From: Gallionella sp.
GTDB taxonomy: Bacteria; Pseudomonadota; Gammaproteobacteria; Burkholderiales; Gallionellaceae
NCBI GenBank assembly: GCA_030682375.1
Contig: JAUXOL010000016.1
Span: forward strand, 454,577 to 518,576
DNA: 64,000 bases
Direction: 5' to 3'
A program made the translations under genes and the position numbers. The notes below the pieces were generated by a model, which saw nothing but the letters and a program-made list of their open reading frames with translations, did no database searches and had not been told where the DNA came from. Below are positions 1-7,927 of the stretch, piece after piece. How positions within the stretch are numbered: position 1 is the stretch's first letter; each line of letters starts with the position of its first letter.

Positions 1-459
1 GTAATCGACCATGTCCATCTTGTTGACCGCCAGCACCACATGCGGCACGCCGAGCAGGCTGGCCAGATAGGAATGACGCTTGGTCTGCGTCAGCACACCC
101 TTGCGCGCGTCGACCAGAATGACGACCAGATTCGCGGTGGAAGCCGCCGTCACCATGTTGCGCGTGTACTGCTCATGCCCCGGTGTATCGCCGATGATGA
201 ACTTGCGCTTGGGCGTGGCGAAGTAGCGATAGGCCACGTCGATGGTAATGCCCTGCTCGCGCTCGGCTTGCAGCCCGTCCGTCAGCAAAGACAGATCGAC
301 CGCGCCCATGCCGCGCTTCTCGCTGGTCTTCGAGATCGCCGAGAACTGGTCCTCGAAGATGGACTTCGAGTCGTGCAACAAGCGGCCGATCAGCGTGCTC
401 TTGCCGTCATCGACGGAGCCGGCGGTGATGAAACGGAGTAGTTGTGTGTTGGTGTTCAT
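1..459 (-). CDS. cysN: Sulfate adenylyltransferase subunit 1 (GTPase), 5' part only
   Basis: This is the large, GTP-hydrolysing subunit of ATP sulfurylase, which with CysD activates sulfate to adenosine 5'-phosphosulfate in the cytoplasm. The gene runs off the left edge; the first 153 codons are visible. They show a translation-factor-type G domain: P-loop GSVDDGKST (residues 14-22), DTPGH (91-95) and NKMD (146-149). The start ATG is 71 bases downstream of the cysD stop, in the same direction, so the two are probably cotranscribed. Whether a CysC kinase domain is fused at the C-terminus cannot be seen. The family call is secure. Confidence 0.96.
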   Translation of the reverse strand, partial: MNTNTQLLRFITAGSVDDGKSTLIGRLLHDSKSIFEDQFSAISKTSEKRGMGAVDLSLLTDGLQAEREQGITIDVAYRYFATPKRKFIIGDTPGHEQYTRNMVTAASTANLVVILVDARKGVLTQTKRHSYLASLLGVPHVVLAVNKMDMVDY

Positions 460-530
460 AGTTAAACCCTTTTTTGCCCGCAGATTACTGTTTTGGTTAT
501 AAATCTGGTTAATCTGCGGGAGAAACGTTC

Positions 531-1436
531 TTAGAAATAGCCTTCTTTTTTACGCAGTTCCATCGATGCCTCGGAGGTCTGGTCGTCCATGCGCGTCGCT
601 CCGCGTTCAGTGATGCGTGTCGTTGCGGTCTCCGCGATGATCTCGTCCACGGTGCGTGCGGTGGATTCCACCGGCGCGGTGCAGGTCATGTCGCCAACGG
701 TACGGAAGCGCACCGAGACGACTTCCACCTTCTCGCCCGGCTTCGGCTGTACCAGATGCGACACGGGGATCACGTTGCCGCCGCGTCGGATCACTTCGCG
801 CTCATGTGCGAAGTAAATCTCAGGGATATGCAGCTTCTCGCGGCCGATGTATTCCCAGATGTCCATCTCGGTCCAGTTGCTGATCGGGAACACGCGGATG
901 TTCTCGCCGTTGTTCACGCGGGTGTTGTAGGTGTCCCACAACTCCGGGCGCTGGTTCTTCGGATCCCACTGGCCGAACTCGTCGCGGAACGAGAAGATGC
1001 GTTCCTTGGCGCGCGCCTTTTCCTCGTCGCGCCGCGCGCCGCCCATGCAGGCGTCGAAGCCGAACTCGGCGATGGTCTCCAGCAGCGTCACCGACTGGAA
1101 CGGGTTGCGCGGTTTGCTCTCGTCCTTGATGACGATGGTGCCGCGCGCAATCGAGTCTTCCAGCGAGCGCACGATCAGGCGCTCGCCCAGATCGGCCGCC
1201 AGCTTGTCGCGCGTCGCGATCACTTCCGGGAAGTTGTGCTCGGTGTCGATATGCACCAGCGGGAACGGGAACTTGGCCGGACGGAACGCCTTCTCCGCCA
1301 GACGCAGCATCACGATGGAGTCCTTGCCGCCGGAGAACAACAGCGCCGGATTTTTGCACTCGGCCGCGACCTCGCGCATGATGTGCATGGACTCGCTCTC
1401 GAGTGCGTCCAGATGGGTGAAAGTGTGTTTGCTCAT
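531..1436 (-). CDS. cysD: Sulfate adenylyltransferase subunit 2
   Basis: This is the catalytic subunit of ATP sulfurylase, working with CysN to form APS from ATP and sulfate. The 301-residue protein is normal length. It has the PP-loop of ATP pyrophosphatases, SGGKDS at residues 35-40, and the conserved C-terminal part ending in KKEGYF. It lies between cysH and cysN in a sulfate-assimilation operon on the minus strand. The gap to cysH upstream is about 240 bases and is packed with palindromic repeats, unlike the tight spacing elsewhere in the operon, so expression may be partly separated from cysIH. Confidence 0.97.
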   Translation of the reverse strand: MSKHTFTHLDALESESMHIMREVAAECKNPALLFSGGKDSIVMLRLAEKAFRPAKFPFPLVHIDTEHNFPEVIATRDKLAADLGERLIVRSLEDSIARGTIVIKDESKPRNPFQSVTLLETIAEFGFDACMGGARRDEEKARAKERIFSFRDEFGQWDPKNQRPELWDTYNTRVNNGENIRVFPISNWTEMDIWEYIGREKLHIPEIYFAHEREVIRRGGNVIPVSHLVQPKPGEKVEVVSVRFRTVGDMTCTAPVESTARTVDEIIAETATTRITERGATRMDDQTSEASMELRKKEGYF

Positions 1437-1473
1437 TTTTTCTCTCTATTTTTCAGACTTGTTTGCTTTAACC

Positions 1474-1666
1474 GTAAGTCGGGTTAGCTGCTTGCTGCGT
1501 AACCCGACGCAGAGCGTTTTAGTTATAGCTACGTCGGGTTACGCTGCGCTGAGCGGAAGGGTGGCAGCAAAGCTGCCGGCCCCCCCGGCCTCCCCCTTGC
1601 GGGGAAACCCGACCTACGAAACTTTTGCTCAAATCCCCCCTGCCACCTTTTCCAAAAGGGGGGGAT
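1474..1666. repeat. Cluster of three palindromic repeats between cysH and cysD
   Basis: The cysD-cysH gap holds three inverted-repeat units. Unit 1 (about 1474-1510) has GTCGGGTTA facing TAACCCGAC. Unit 2 (about 1530-1619) begins ACGTCGGGTTACG and ends AAACCCGACCTACG, with GC-rich hairpins between. Unit 3 (about 1631-1666) pairs ATCCCCCC with GGGGGGAT around a short loop. The GTAGGTCGGGTTAG core recurs at the right end of the window. These look like REP-type dispersed elements. No gene fits here. Confidence 0.7.
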
Positions 1667-1674
1667 ATTGGCGG

Positions 1675-2553
1675 TTATGCCGACACTTCCTGCTTCGTAT
1701 TTGCCGCGATCTCGATGATGCGTTCACGGCTTGCCTTGAGCGAGGTGCTACGCACATGCAGGCCGCACTCTTTGTTGGCCGGATTTTGGTTACGGCTAAC
1801 GTCGTGCGCTTCGCTTCCGACATTACCCTCCACCGAAACCCGGAGAGCAACCGGGCTTTGCCCGGTTGCGGATTGCACATGCAATCCGCATTCCTTGCTC
1901 TCCGGGTTTTCCCACCACCAGCGTCCGGCGCGGATATCCTCGCCGGGCGTGATCGAGCGCGTGCAAGGCGCGCAACCCAGGCTGGGGTAGAACTGGTCGT
2001 GCAGTTTGTTGTACGGCACGTCGTGCTGACGGATATACGCCCACACGTCGTTGTGCGACCAGTCCAGCAGCGGGTTGAATTTCTGCAAGCCGTTGTCCGC
2101 GTCGAACGAAGAGACTTCCAGCGTGCCGCGGGTCACCGCCTGGTCGCGACGCATGCCGGTAATCCAGGCGTCCGCCCCCTTCAGCGCACGGCGCAACGGC
2201 TCCACCTTGCGCACGTAGCAGCAGCCTTTGCGGTTCTCCACGCTGTCGTAGAAACCGTTGATGCCGTGTTGCGCGACATATTCCTCGACCAGCGCGCTGT
2301 CCGGGAAATAGACCTGCAGCGGTATCGCGTAACGCTGCTCCACTTCCTGTATCAGGTCGTATGTCTCTTTCGGCAGGCGCCCGGTATCCAGGCTGAACAC
2401 ACTGATGTCGGGCCGATGCCTGGCGATGAGGTCGGTCAGCACCATGTCTTCCGCGCCCAGACTGCTGGCGAACACCACTTGAGTGAATTCGCGCGCGGCC
2501 TGATGCAACACCGCGATGGTCGCTTCTATCTTACTGTTCAGTTCGTCGCTCAT
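1675..2553 (-). CDS. cysH: Assimilatory adenylylsulfate (APS) reductase with duplicated catalytic motif
   Basis: The enzyme reduces activated sulfate to sulfite using thioredoxin or glutathione. The 292-residue protein has the CC...C..C iron-sulfur set (C111, C112, C194, C197), typical of [4Fe-4S] enzymes acting on APS rather than PAPS. The start is the ATG overlapping the cysI stop by 4 bases. The oddity is the C-terminus: the catalytic ECGLH motif occurs twice, at 221-225 and 262-266. About 41 residues lie between the two cysteines, where homologues normally end soon after one motif. The first copy and the following codons form a nested palindrome in the DNA (1836-1909). The reading frame is intact, so the gene is probably functional. 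Confidence 0.95.
   Translation of the reverse strand: MSDELNSKIEATIAVLHQAAREFTQVVFASSLGAEDMVLTDLIARHRPDISVFSLDTGRLPKETYDLIQEVEQRYAIPLQVYFPDSALVEEYVAQHGINGFYDSVENRKGCCYVRKVEPLRRALKGADAWITGMRRDQAVTRGTLEVSSFDADNGLQKFNPLLDWSHNDVWAYIRQHDVPYNKLHDQFYPSLGCAPCTRSITPGEDIRAGRWWWENPESKECGLHVQSATGQSPVALRVSVEGNVGSEAHDVSRNQNPANKECGLHVRSTSLKASRERIIEIAANTKQEVSA
1836..1909. repeat. Nested palindrome inside the cysH 3' end
   Basis: A perfect 15-base outer inverted repeat (AAACCCGGAGAGCAA at 1836-1850 against 1895-1909) encloses two perfect 10-base hairpins. One is GCAACCGGGC/GCCCGGTTGC (1847-1856 and 1860-1869, 3-base loop). The other is GCGGATTGCA/TGCAATCCGC (1868-1877 and 1880-1889, 2-base loop). All of it is translated within cysH. 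The second hairpin overlaps the codons of the first ECGLH motif. It could form a cruciform in DNA or a three-way structure in mRNA. Confidence 0.85.
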
Positions 2554-4580
2554 TTTGGCAATGCCTCCTTCAAGTCCAGTTGACCGTCCTTCTCGGTGGC
2601 GAACGCGGCCACCTTGACCGTCCATGCATCCACTTTTGCGCTGGCTGCGGCGACCGCATCGACATCCGCTTCCTCGCCGTTCGCCAGCTCCTGTGCGGCA
2701 TGCGCAAATTCGGCGGCGATCTCTTCCGGTGCCAGCAAGTTGAGCTGCTGCGCCAGCACCTTCAGGTCTTCCTGACGCGCACCGCCCAGCAACTGTGCCA
2801 CGCCGGAACCCAGCAGGCGCAGGATGGATTCGTTGCACTGAGCCGCCTCGATATACTTGCGCTGGAACACCAGCGCGTTGCGGTATTCGCGCTCGTGCGC
2901 CGCCTCGAAGAAGTTCGCACCGATCAGCACCTGCGAGGCTCCGGCGCATTCGCCGCCGCCCAGATTCAGCACACGGAAGTCGGTCTTGTCGCCGAAGTCA
3001 TGCATCACCGATTGCAACTCTTCCGCCTTCACCTCGGCCAGGTCCGCCAGCAGCGCCTTGAAGTACTCCGGCTCTTGCTTGCGCGCCCAGACGAAGAAGC
3101 TCTGCTCGCCGCTGTCCAGATGCGCCGCCTGCACACGCTCGATGGCTGCCTTGATGCGCGCTGCGGGCAACGCCGGGCCTTTCAACGCCAACGCTCCGCC
3201 GTTCACGCCGCTGCCGCCGAAATACATCTGGTAATGCGGCACCAGCTTGCCGTGCAATCGCTTGCCTTCGCCGTAGATGCCGATGTCGCCGGTCTCCGGC
3301 TGCGCACAACCGTTGTGGCAACCCGACACGCGGATGTTCAGATCGGCGCGACCGCCCGACAGCAGCGGCCCCAGCACCGTGCTGCTGGTGATGCCCAAGC
3401 GGCAGGTCGATGTGCCGGGGCAGGACACCACGTTATCGCCGGCGACAGGCTCGCCCAGTCCGAGCAACGCCAGCCCGCCGCGCAGCACATCCAGCGTCTG
3501 CTTCGGCACGTTGAACACAGCCAGGTTCTGATCCTGCGTCGCATGCACCTCGTCCAGCCCCAGCTCGCGCAACAACACCGCGATGCCGCGCAACTGCTCC
3601 GCCTTCACGTCGCCTATGGGCAATGCGATCGGAAACACGAACAAGCCGTCCTGACGCTGCGCATAAGGCTGGCGCGGCGCGCCCTGCCCCGGCGCATCGC
3701 CGACGGAAGCGGTACGCCATTCGCCTTGCGGGTATGGCTGATCCGCCAGCGCCTGCCTGGTGCGATCGAACTCCTCGCGGTATTTCGCGATGAAGCCTTC
3801 CGCGCCGAAACGCTCGACGAGGAATTTGATGCGCGACTTCGCCCGCTTGGTGCGATCCGAATACTTGTTGTGCAGCGTCACCAATGCTTCCATCGCGAAC
3901 AGCAGCTCATGCTCCGGAATGAATTCCTCGACCACGATAGACTCGCGCGGCTTGTGCCCCAGCCCTCCGCCTGCCCTGATGCGGAAACCCGGTTTCCCGT
4001 CCTGCTTCACCGCGATCACGCCGCAATCGTGCAGCAGCGACTGCGCGCAATCCGCCTCGCAACCCGAGAACGATATCTTGAACTTGCGCGGCAACTGCTG
4101 ATTCAGCGGGTTGCGCAAAAAGTGCAATGTCGCGCCGTCGACATGGGTCGCGACGTCCACATACTCCTTCGGGCACACCCCGGCCAGCGGGCAGGCGGTC
4201 ATGTTGCGTATCGTGTTGCCGCAGGCTTCGCGCGTGGTCATGCCGACCCTGGACAGGACGCGCATCGCCGCCGGCATGCGCACCAGCGGGATGTTGTGGA
4301 TCTGTATGCTCTGGCGCGTGGTCAGGTGCGCGATCCGGTGCTGCGAGAATTCCGCGGTCACTTCGGCGACGGCTTCCAGCTGCGCGGCCGTCAAGCGTCC
4401 GCCCGGAATCTTGGCGCGCAGCATGTTGACGCCCTGCTGGCGCTGGCCGTACACGCCCTGCTGCAGGCGGATCGCAGTGAAACGGTCCGGATCGATGCCG
4501 CCCTCGCTGAAGCTCGCTATCGCCTGCTCGAAGCGGGAAATCTCTTCCAGATCGGACAAATTCTGTGTCGTTACGCTCAT
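2550..4580 (-). CDS. cysI: Siroheme sulfite/nitrite reductase, with C-terminal extension
   Basis: This is a siroheme and [4Fe-4S] hemoprotein that reduces sulfite to sulfide by six electrons. Two ferredoxin-like half-domains are visible. The cofactor cysteines are in CPGTSTC (C387, C393) and SGCHNGC (C421, C425). Residues from about 540 to 676 form an Ala/Glu-rich helical extension beyond the core of short sulfite reductases; its role is unknown. The gene starts 13 bases after the tauE-like gene and overlaps cysH by 4 bases (ATGA). No flavoprotein CysJ is seen here, so the electron donor may be ferredoxin (inference). Position in the cys operon favours sulfite over nitrite as substrate. Confidence 0.93.
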   Translation of the reverse strand: MSVTTQNLSDLEEISRFEQAIASFSEGGIDPDRFTAIRLQQGVYGQRQQGVNMLRAKIPGGRLTAAQLEAVAEVTAEFSQHRIAHLTTRQSIQIHNIPLVRMPAAMRVLSRVGMTTREACGNTIRNMTACPLAGVCPKEYVDVATHVDGATLHFLRNPLNQQLPRKFKISFSGCEADCAQSLLHDCGVIAVKQDGKPGFRIRAGGGLGHKPRESIVVEEFIPEHELLFAMEALVTLHNKYSDRTKRAKSRIKFLVERFGAEGFIAKYREEFDRTRQALADQPYPQGEWRTASVGDAPGQGAPRQPYAQRQDGLFVFPIALPIGDVKAEQLRGIAVLLRELGLDEVHATQDQNLAVFNVPKQTLDVLRGGLALLGLGEPVAGDNVVSCPGTSTCRLGITSSTVLGPLLSGGRADLNIRVSGCHNGCAQPETGDIGIYGEGKRLHGKLVPHYQMYFGGSGVNGGALALKGPALPAARIKAAIERVQAAHLDSGEQSFFVWARKQEPEYFKALLADLAEVKAEELQSVMHDFGDKTDFRVLNLGGGECAGASQVLIGANFFEAAHEREYRNALVFQRKYIEAAQCNESILRLLGSGVAQLLGGARQEDLKVLAQQLNLLAPEEIAAEFAHAAQELANGEEADVDAVAAASAKVDAWTVKVAAFATEKDGQLDLKEALPK

Positions 4581-4593
4581 GTTCTGTTACCTC

Positions 4594-5376
4594 CTAATAG
4601 ACAACCAGCTTGACGCCTATGATCAGCAACATCGTTGCCAGGATCGGACGCAATATTCTTTCCGGCACCTTCGCGCTCAGGTGGCTGCCGATGTAGATGC
4701 CGGGCAGCGAACCCAGCAGCAGCGAACCCAGCAACACGTAATCCACCGTGCCCAGCGCCATGTGCCCCATGCCCGCCACCGCGGTCAGCGGCACCGCATG
4801 GGCGATGTCCGTACCCACCACCTTGACCGCCGACATGCGCGGATACAGGAACAGCAGCGCGACCGTGCCCAGCACTCCGGCGCCGATGGAAGAGATCGTC
4901 ACCAGCGCGCCGACGATGACGCCGGTGGCGATAGTCGCGCCCGGCAGATGGCGGTGATGCAGCTCGTACACCGTGCCGTCGTCGCGCAACGCGATCTTCC
5001 TGATCCAGTCCTTCAACAGCAGCGCGACAGCGGTCAGCAGCAGCGCGACGCTCAGCACGCTGGTCACCAGACCGCGCAACGTCTTCTCGTCCAGCGCGAT
5101 GTATTTCAGCAAGGCGATGGTGATCAGCGCGGCAGGCAGGCTGCCGATGCTCAGCAGGCCGACGATCTTCCAGTCCACCGTGCCGTTGCGCCCGTGCACC
5201 CAGCCGCCCAGCGCCTTGGTGATCGAGGCGTACAACAGGTCGGTGCCGACCGCGGTCGCCGGAGAGACGCCGAAGAACAACACCAGCAGCGGCGTCATCA
5301 GCGAGCCGCCGCCGACGCCGGTCACCCCGACGATCAGCCCGACCAGAAAACCCGAGACCGTGTACAACCAATCCAT
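4594..5376 (-). CDS. TauE/SafE-family sulfite exporter-like membrane protein
   Basis: This is a polytopic inner-membrane protein of the TauE/SafE family, members of which move sulfite, sulfoacetate or related anions. The two GVTGVGG-like and GSLPG-type glycine-rich repeats typical of the family are visible near residues 15-25 and the C-terminal third, with about eight hydrophobic helices. I chose the ATG preceded by GGGGTGG; a TTG seven codons upstream is possible. It is first in the tauE-cysI-cysH-cysD-cysN operon and faces cysB. It could import sulfate or export excess sulfite; the sequence does not decide between them. Confidence 0.88.
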   Translation of the reverse strand: MDWLYTVSGFLVGLIVGVTGVGGGSLMTPLLVLFFGVSPATAVGTDLLYASITKALGGWVHGRNGTVDWKIVGLLSIGSLPAALITIALLKYIALDEKTLRGLVTSVLSVALLLTAVALLLKDWIRKIALRDDGTVYELHHRHLPGATIATGVIVGALVTISSIGAGVLGTVALLFLYPRMSAVKVVGTDIAHAVPLTAVAGMGHMALGTVDYVLLGSLLLGSLPGIYIGSHLSAKVPERILRPILATMLLIIGVKLVVY

Positions 5377-5425
5377 TTCGCCACCCCATTCGAACAATGG
5401 AGCGCATTCTATGGATGGCGCGTTA

Positions 5426-5466
5426 TATTCAGAAATACTTTTATGTTACTATCTTATAACTGAATA
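5426..5466. promoter_or_regulatory. Candidate shared operator in the tauE-cysB divergent region
   Basis: An AT-rich 41-base stretch is bounded by the perfect inverted repeat TATTCAG (5426-5432) and CTGAATA (5460-5466). It lies between the divergent cys operon and the LysR regulator, where CysB-type proteins usually bind. Promoter-like AT-rich hexamers (TATCTTATAA) lie inside. The assignment is by position and symmetry only. Confidence 0.4.
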
Positions 5467-5482
5467 GAATATGGAGCGCGCA

Positions 5483-6409
5483 ATGAACCTGCAACAACTG
5501 AGATACCTGAACGAAGTCGTACGGCGCGGCCTGAATATCTCGGATGCGGCCAACGCCCTGTATACCTCGCAGCCCGGCGTCAGCAAGCAGATCAAGCTGC
5601 TGGAAGACGAGCTGGGCATAGACATCTTCGTGCGCAACGGCAAGCGCATCGTCGCGGTCACCGAACCGGGCAAGGCGGTGCTGGACATCGCGCAGCGCGT
5701 GCTGCGGGAAACCGACAACCTCAGGCAAGTCGGGCAGGAGTTCAAGCAACAGGACAGCGGCAACCTGACGATCGCGACGACGCACACCCAGGCGCGCTAC
5801 GCGCTACCCCGCGTGGTACAGCAATTCACCCGCCGCTATCCCGAGGTGAAGCTCGGCCTGCACCAAGGCAATCCGACGCAGATCGCGGAGCAGGTATTGA
5901 GCGGCGAGGCGGATATCGGCATCGCCACCGAGAGCCTCGCGCTGTACGACGAACTGGTCACGCTCCCCTGCTACGAGTGGCACCACTGCGTGGTCGTGCC
6001 GTCCAAACATCCGCTGCTGGACGAGAAGCGGCTGACGCTGAAGAAGCTGGCGCAATATCCCATCATCACCTACGACTTCGCGTTCACCGGGCGCAACAAG
6101 ATCAACCAGGCGTTCAGCGAAGCGGAGATCGAGCCCAACATCGCGCTGACGGCGATCGATGCCGACGTGATCAAGACCTATGTCGAACTCGGCCTCGGCG
6201 TCGGCATCGTCGCGCAGATGGCCTTCGTCCCGGAACGGGACAAGCACCTGCGGATGCTGGATGCCGGGCATCTGTTCGAAGCCAGCACCACCCGCATCGC
6301 GATCCGCAGGAACCAGTACCTGCGCGGCTTCGGCTATCATTTCATCGAACTGTTCGCGCCGCACCTGACGCGCGACGTGGTGGCCCAGGCGCTGCACCTG
6401 ACCAAATGA
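5483..6409 (+). CDS. cysB: CysB-type LysR transcriptional regulator
   Basis: This is a LysR-family activator, 308 residues, with an N-terminal winged helix-turn-helix (MNLQQLRYL..., recognition segment TSQPGVSKQIKLLEDELG) and a periplasmic-binding-like effector domain. The CysB/Cbl subgroup activates sulfate-assimilation genes and senses O- or N-acetylserine. The start chosen is the ATG after GGAGCG; an in-frame ATG four codons upstream lacks such a site. It is divergent from the tauE-cysIHDN operon, which fits control of that operon. Whether it is CysB or a paralogue such as Cbl cannot be settled from this alone. Confidence 0.93.
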   Translation: MNLQQLRYLNEVVRRGLNISDAANALYTSQPGVSKQIKLLEDELGIDIFVRNGKRIVAVTEPGKAVLDIAQRVLRETDNLRQVGQEFKQQDSGNLTIATTHTQARYALPRVVQQFTRRYPEVKLGLHQGNPTQIAEQVLSGEADIGIATESLALYDELVTLPCYEWHHCVVVPSKHPLLDEKRLTLKKLAQYPIITYDFAFTGRNKINQAFSEAEIEPNIALTAIDADVIKTYVELGLGVGIVAQMAFVPERDKHLRMLDAGHLFEASTTRIAIRRNQYLRGFGYHFIELFAPHLTRDVVAQALHLTK

Positions 6410-6423
6410 CGCAAGAGGAATAA

Positions 6424-7164
6424 ATGAACGAGACCCTACGCATCCAGCAATCCCATCGCAGCATCCGCGACTATCAGGACACTCCAGTCAGCGATGCCAT
6501 GCTGGACCAGATCATCGCCGCCGCACACCGTGCGCCGACTTCGATGAACGCCCAGGAGATATCGCTGGTCGTGGTGCGCGATGCCGAACGGCGCGCCCGG
6601 ATCGCCGGACTATCCGGCGGGCAAGCCTGGATCGTCAAAGCGCCGGTATTCATCGCCATCGTGATCGATTTCCACAAAACCGACCTGGGCGTACGCAAGG
6701 CCGGGCAGACGCAACTCATTCACGAGAGCATGGAAGGTTTCGGCGTCGCCGCGGTGGATGCCGGCATCGTGCTCGGCACGCTGATCACCGCCGCCGAATC
6801 GCTGGGGCTGGGCGTCGTGCCGATAGGCAGCATCCGCCGCAACCCGCAGGGCATGACAGACCTGCTCGGCTTGCCGCCGCTGACCTTCCCGCTGGTCGGC
6901 CTGTGTCTGGGCCACATCAAGGACGACATGCCCCTAAAGCCGCGCATGGATATCGGGGCCTTCCGCCATAACGAGCGCTACGACGCATCAGGCTATGCGG
7001 CGGCGATAGACGCCTACGACACGACGATCATGGATTACTGGCAAAAGATCGGACGCAGCGACGGCACATCCTGGTCGGACAACCTCGGCAACAACTACAA
7101 GACCGTGTATTTCCCGCAGGTCAGGCCGGTCGCGGCGATGCAAGGGCTGCTGAACGACAAATAG
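6424..7164 (+). CDS. NfrA/NfsA-type flavin oxidoreductase (nitroreductase family)
   Basis: The 246-residue FMN-dependent NAD(P)H oxidoreductase belongs to the nitroreductase superfamily. The opening HRSIRDYQD and the segment around HRAPTSMN are the usual FMN-phosphate-binding residues, and the mid-region GLGVVPIGSIRRNP matches NfrA/Frp-type enzymes. It starts 14 bases after cysB with a GAGGAA ribosome site, so it may be cotranscribed. The physiological substrate is not evident; quinones, flavins or nitro compounds are possible. Confidence 0.85.
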   Translation: MNETLRIQQSHRSIRDYQDTPVSDAMLDQIIAAAHRAPTSMNAQEISLVVVRDAERRARIAGLSGGQAWIVKAPVFIAIVIDFHKTDLGVRKAGQTQLIHESMEGFGVAAVDAGIVLGTLITAAESLGLGVVPIGSIRRNPQGMTDLLGLPPLTFPLVGLCLGHIKDDMPLKPRMDIGAFRHNERYDASGYAAAIDAYDTTIMDYWQKIGRSDGTSWSDNLGNNYKTVYFPQVRPVAAMQGLLNDK

Positions 7165-7237
7165 GACAGCTTCCCGCCCTGTATTTCAACTGCGATCTGC
7201 CGATAATAGAGACACAACGAACCTAACCCGCGCAACC

Positions 7238-7915
7238 ATGGACATCAAAGACTTCATGCCATTGGTCAGGATAATCGCGCTGAAGATACATCGGCCCCTG
7301 CCCCCGAACATCATGCTGGACGACCTCGTCCAGGACGGCATGATCGGGCTCATCCTGGCATTTCGCGAACACGACGCGGATTCGGGCATCCCGTTCAAGA
7401 CCTACGCCTACAACAAGATCCAGTGGGCCATCATGGACGGCCTGCGTGCCAGCGACTGGGCGGAACGGGCCGTACGCGGACGCGCCAACAAGGTGTCGAG
7501 AACCGTAGACCAGCTGCAGGCGCAACTGCAAAGGGGACCCACCAAGAAGGAGATCGCGGATGCGCTGGGCATACGCGTGGACGACGTGACGGCGATACTG
7601 GGCGACGCCTACGGCATGGACTTCGTCCAGATCGACGATCACGTTCAGGGCGAGAAACAGGACATCCCCGATTACAGCCAGGATCCTTCTGCCATCGTAG
7701 ACCGTCGCATGTCCCACTCCCGCGCAGTCGCCGGCCTCAAGACGCTACAGCCGAACGAACGGAGAGCCTTCATATTGCGCGCGATGTGCGAGATGAGCGG
7801 ACGGCAGGCCGCCACCGAAATGGAACTGAGCGAATCCCGAGTGAGCCAGCTGTACAGGATGGCAAGCGAGAAACTGGCCGACTACGTCACCCATACCCGA
7901 TATGTGGCATATTGA
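7238..7915 (+). CDS. FliA/WhiG-type sigma-70 family RNA polymerase sigma factor
   Basis: The 225-residue protein has sigma region 2 (DDLVQDGMIGLILAF, then the -10-binding helix near KTYAYNKIQWAIMDGLR). It also has region 3 (GPTKKEIADALGI) and a C-terminal region 4 helix-turn-helix (MELSESRVSQLYRMASEKL). It lacks region 1.1, as in sigma-28. No flagellar or chemotaxis gene is next to it: its neighbours are a nitroreductase and, convergently, murJ. It may be a second sigma-28 paralogue or an alternative sigma for stress or motility; the regulon cannot be read here. Confidence 0.85.
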   Translation: MDIKDFMPLVRIIALKIHRPLPPNIMLDDLVQDGMIGLILAFREHDADSGIPFKTYAYNKIQWAIMDGLRASDWAERAVRGRANKVSRTVDQLQAQLQRGPTKKEIADALGIRVDDVTAILGDAYGMDFVQIDDHVQGEKQDIPDYSQDPSAIVDRRMSHSRAVAGLKTLQPNERRAFILRAMCEMSGRQAATEMELSESRVSQLYRMASEKLADYVTHTRYVAY

Positions 7916-7927
7916 CCGTGCGTCTCT

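Noticed and set aside
2580..4613. Open frame of more than 670 codons on the strand opposite cysI
   Set aside because: It mirrors cysI over its whole length, has an Arg/His/Gln-rich composition and no recognisable domain. Such antisense frames are expected in GC-rich genes.
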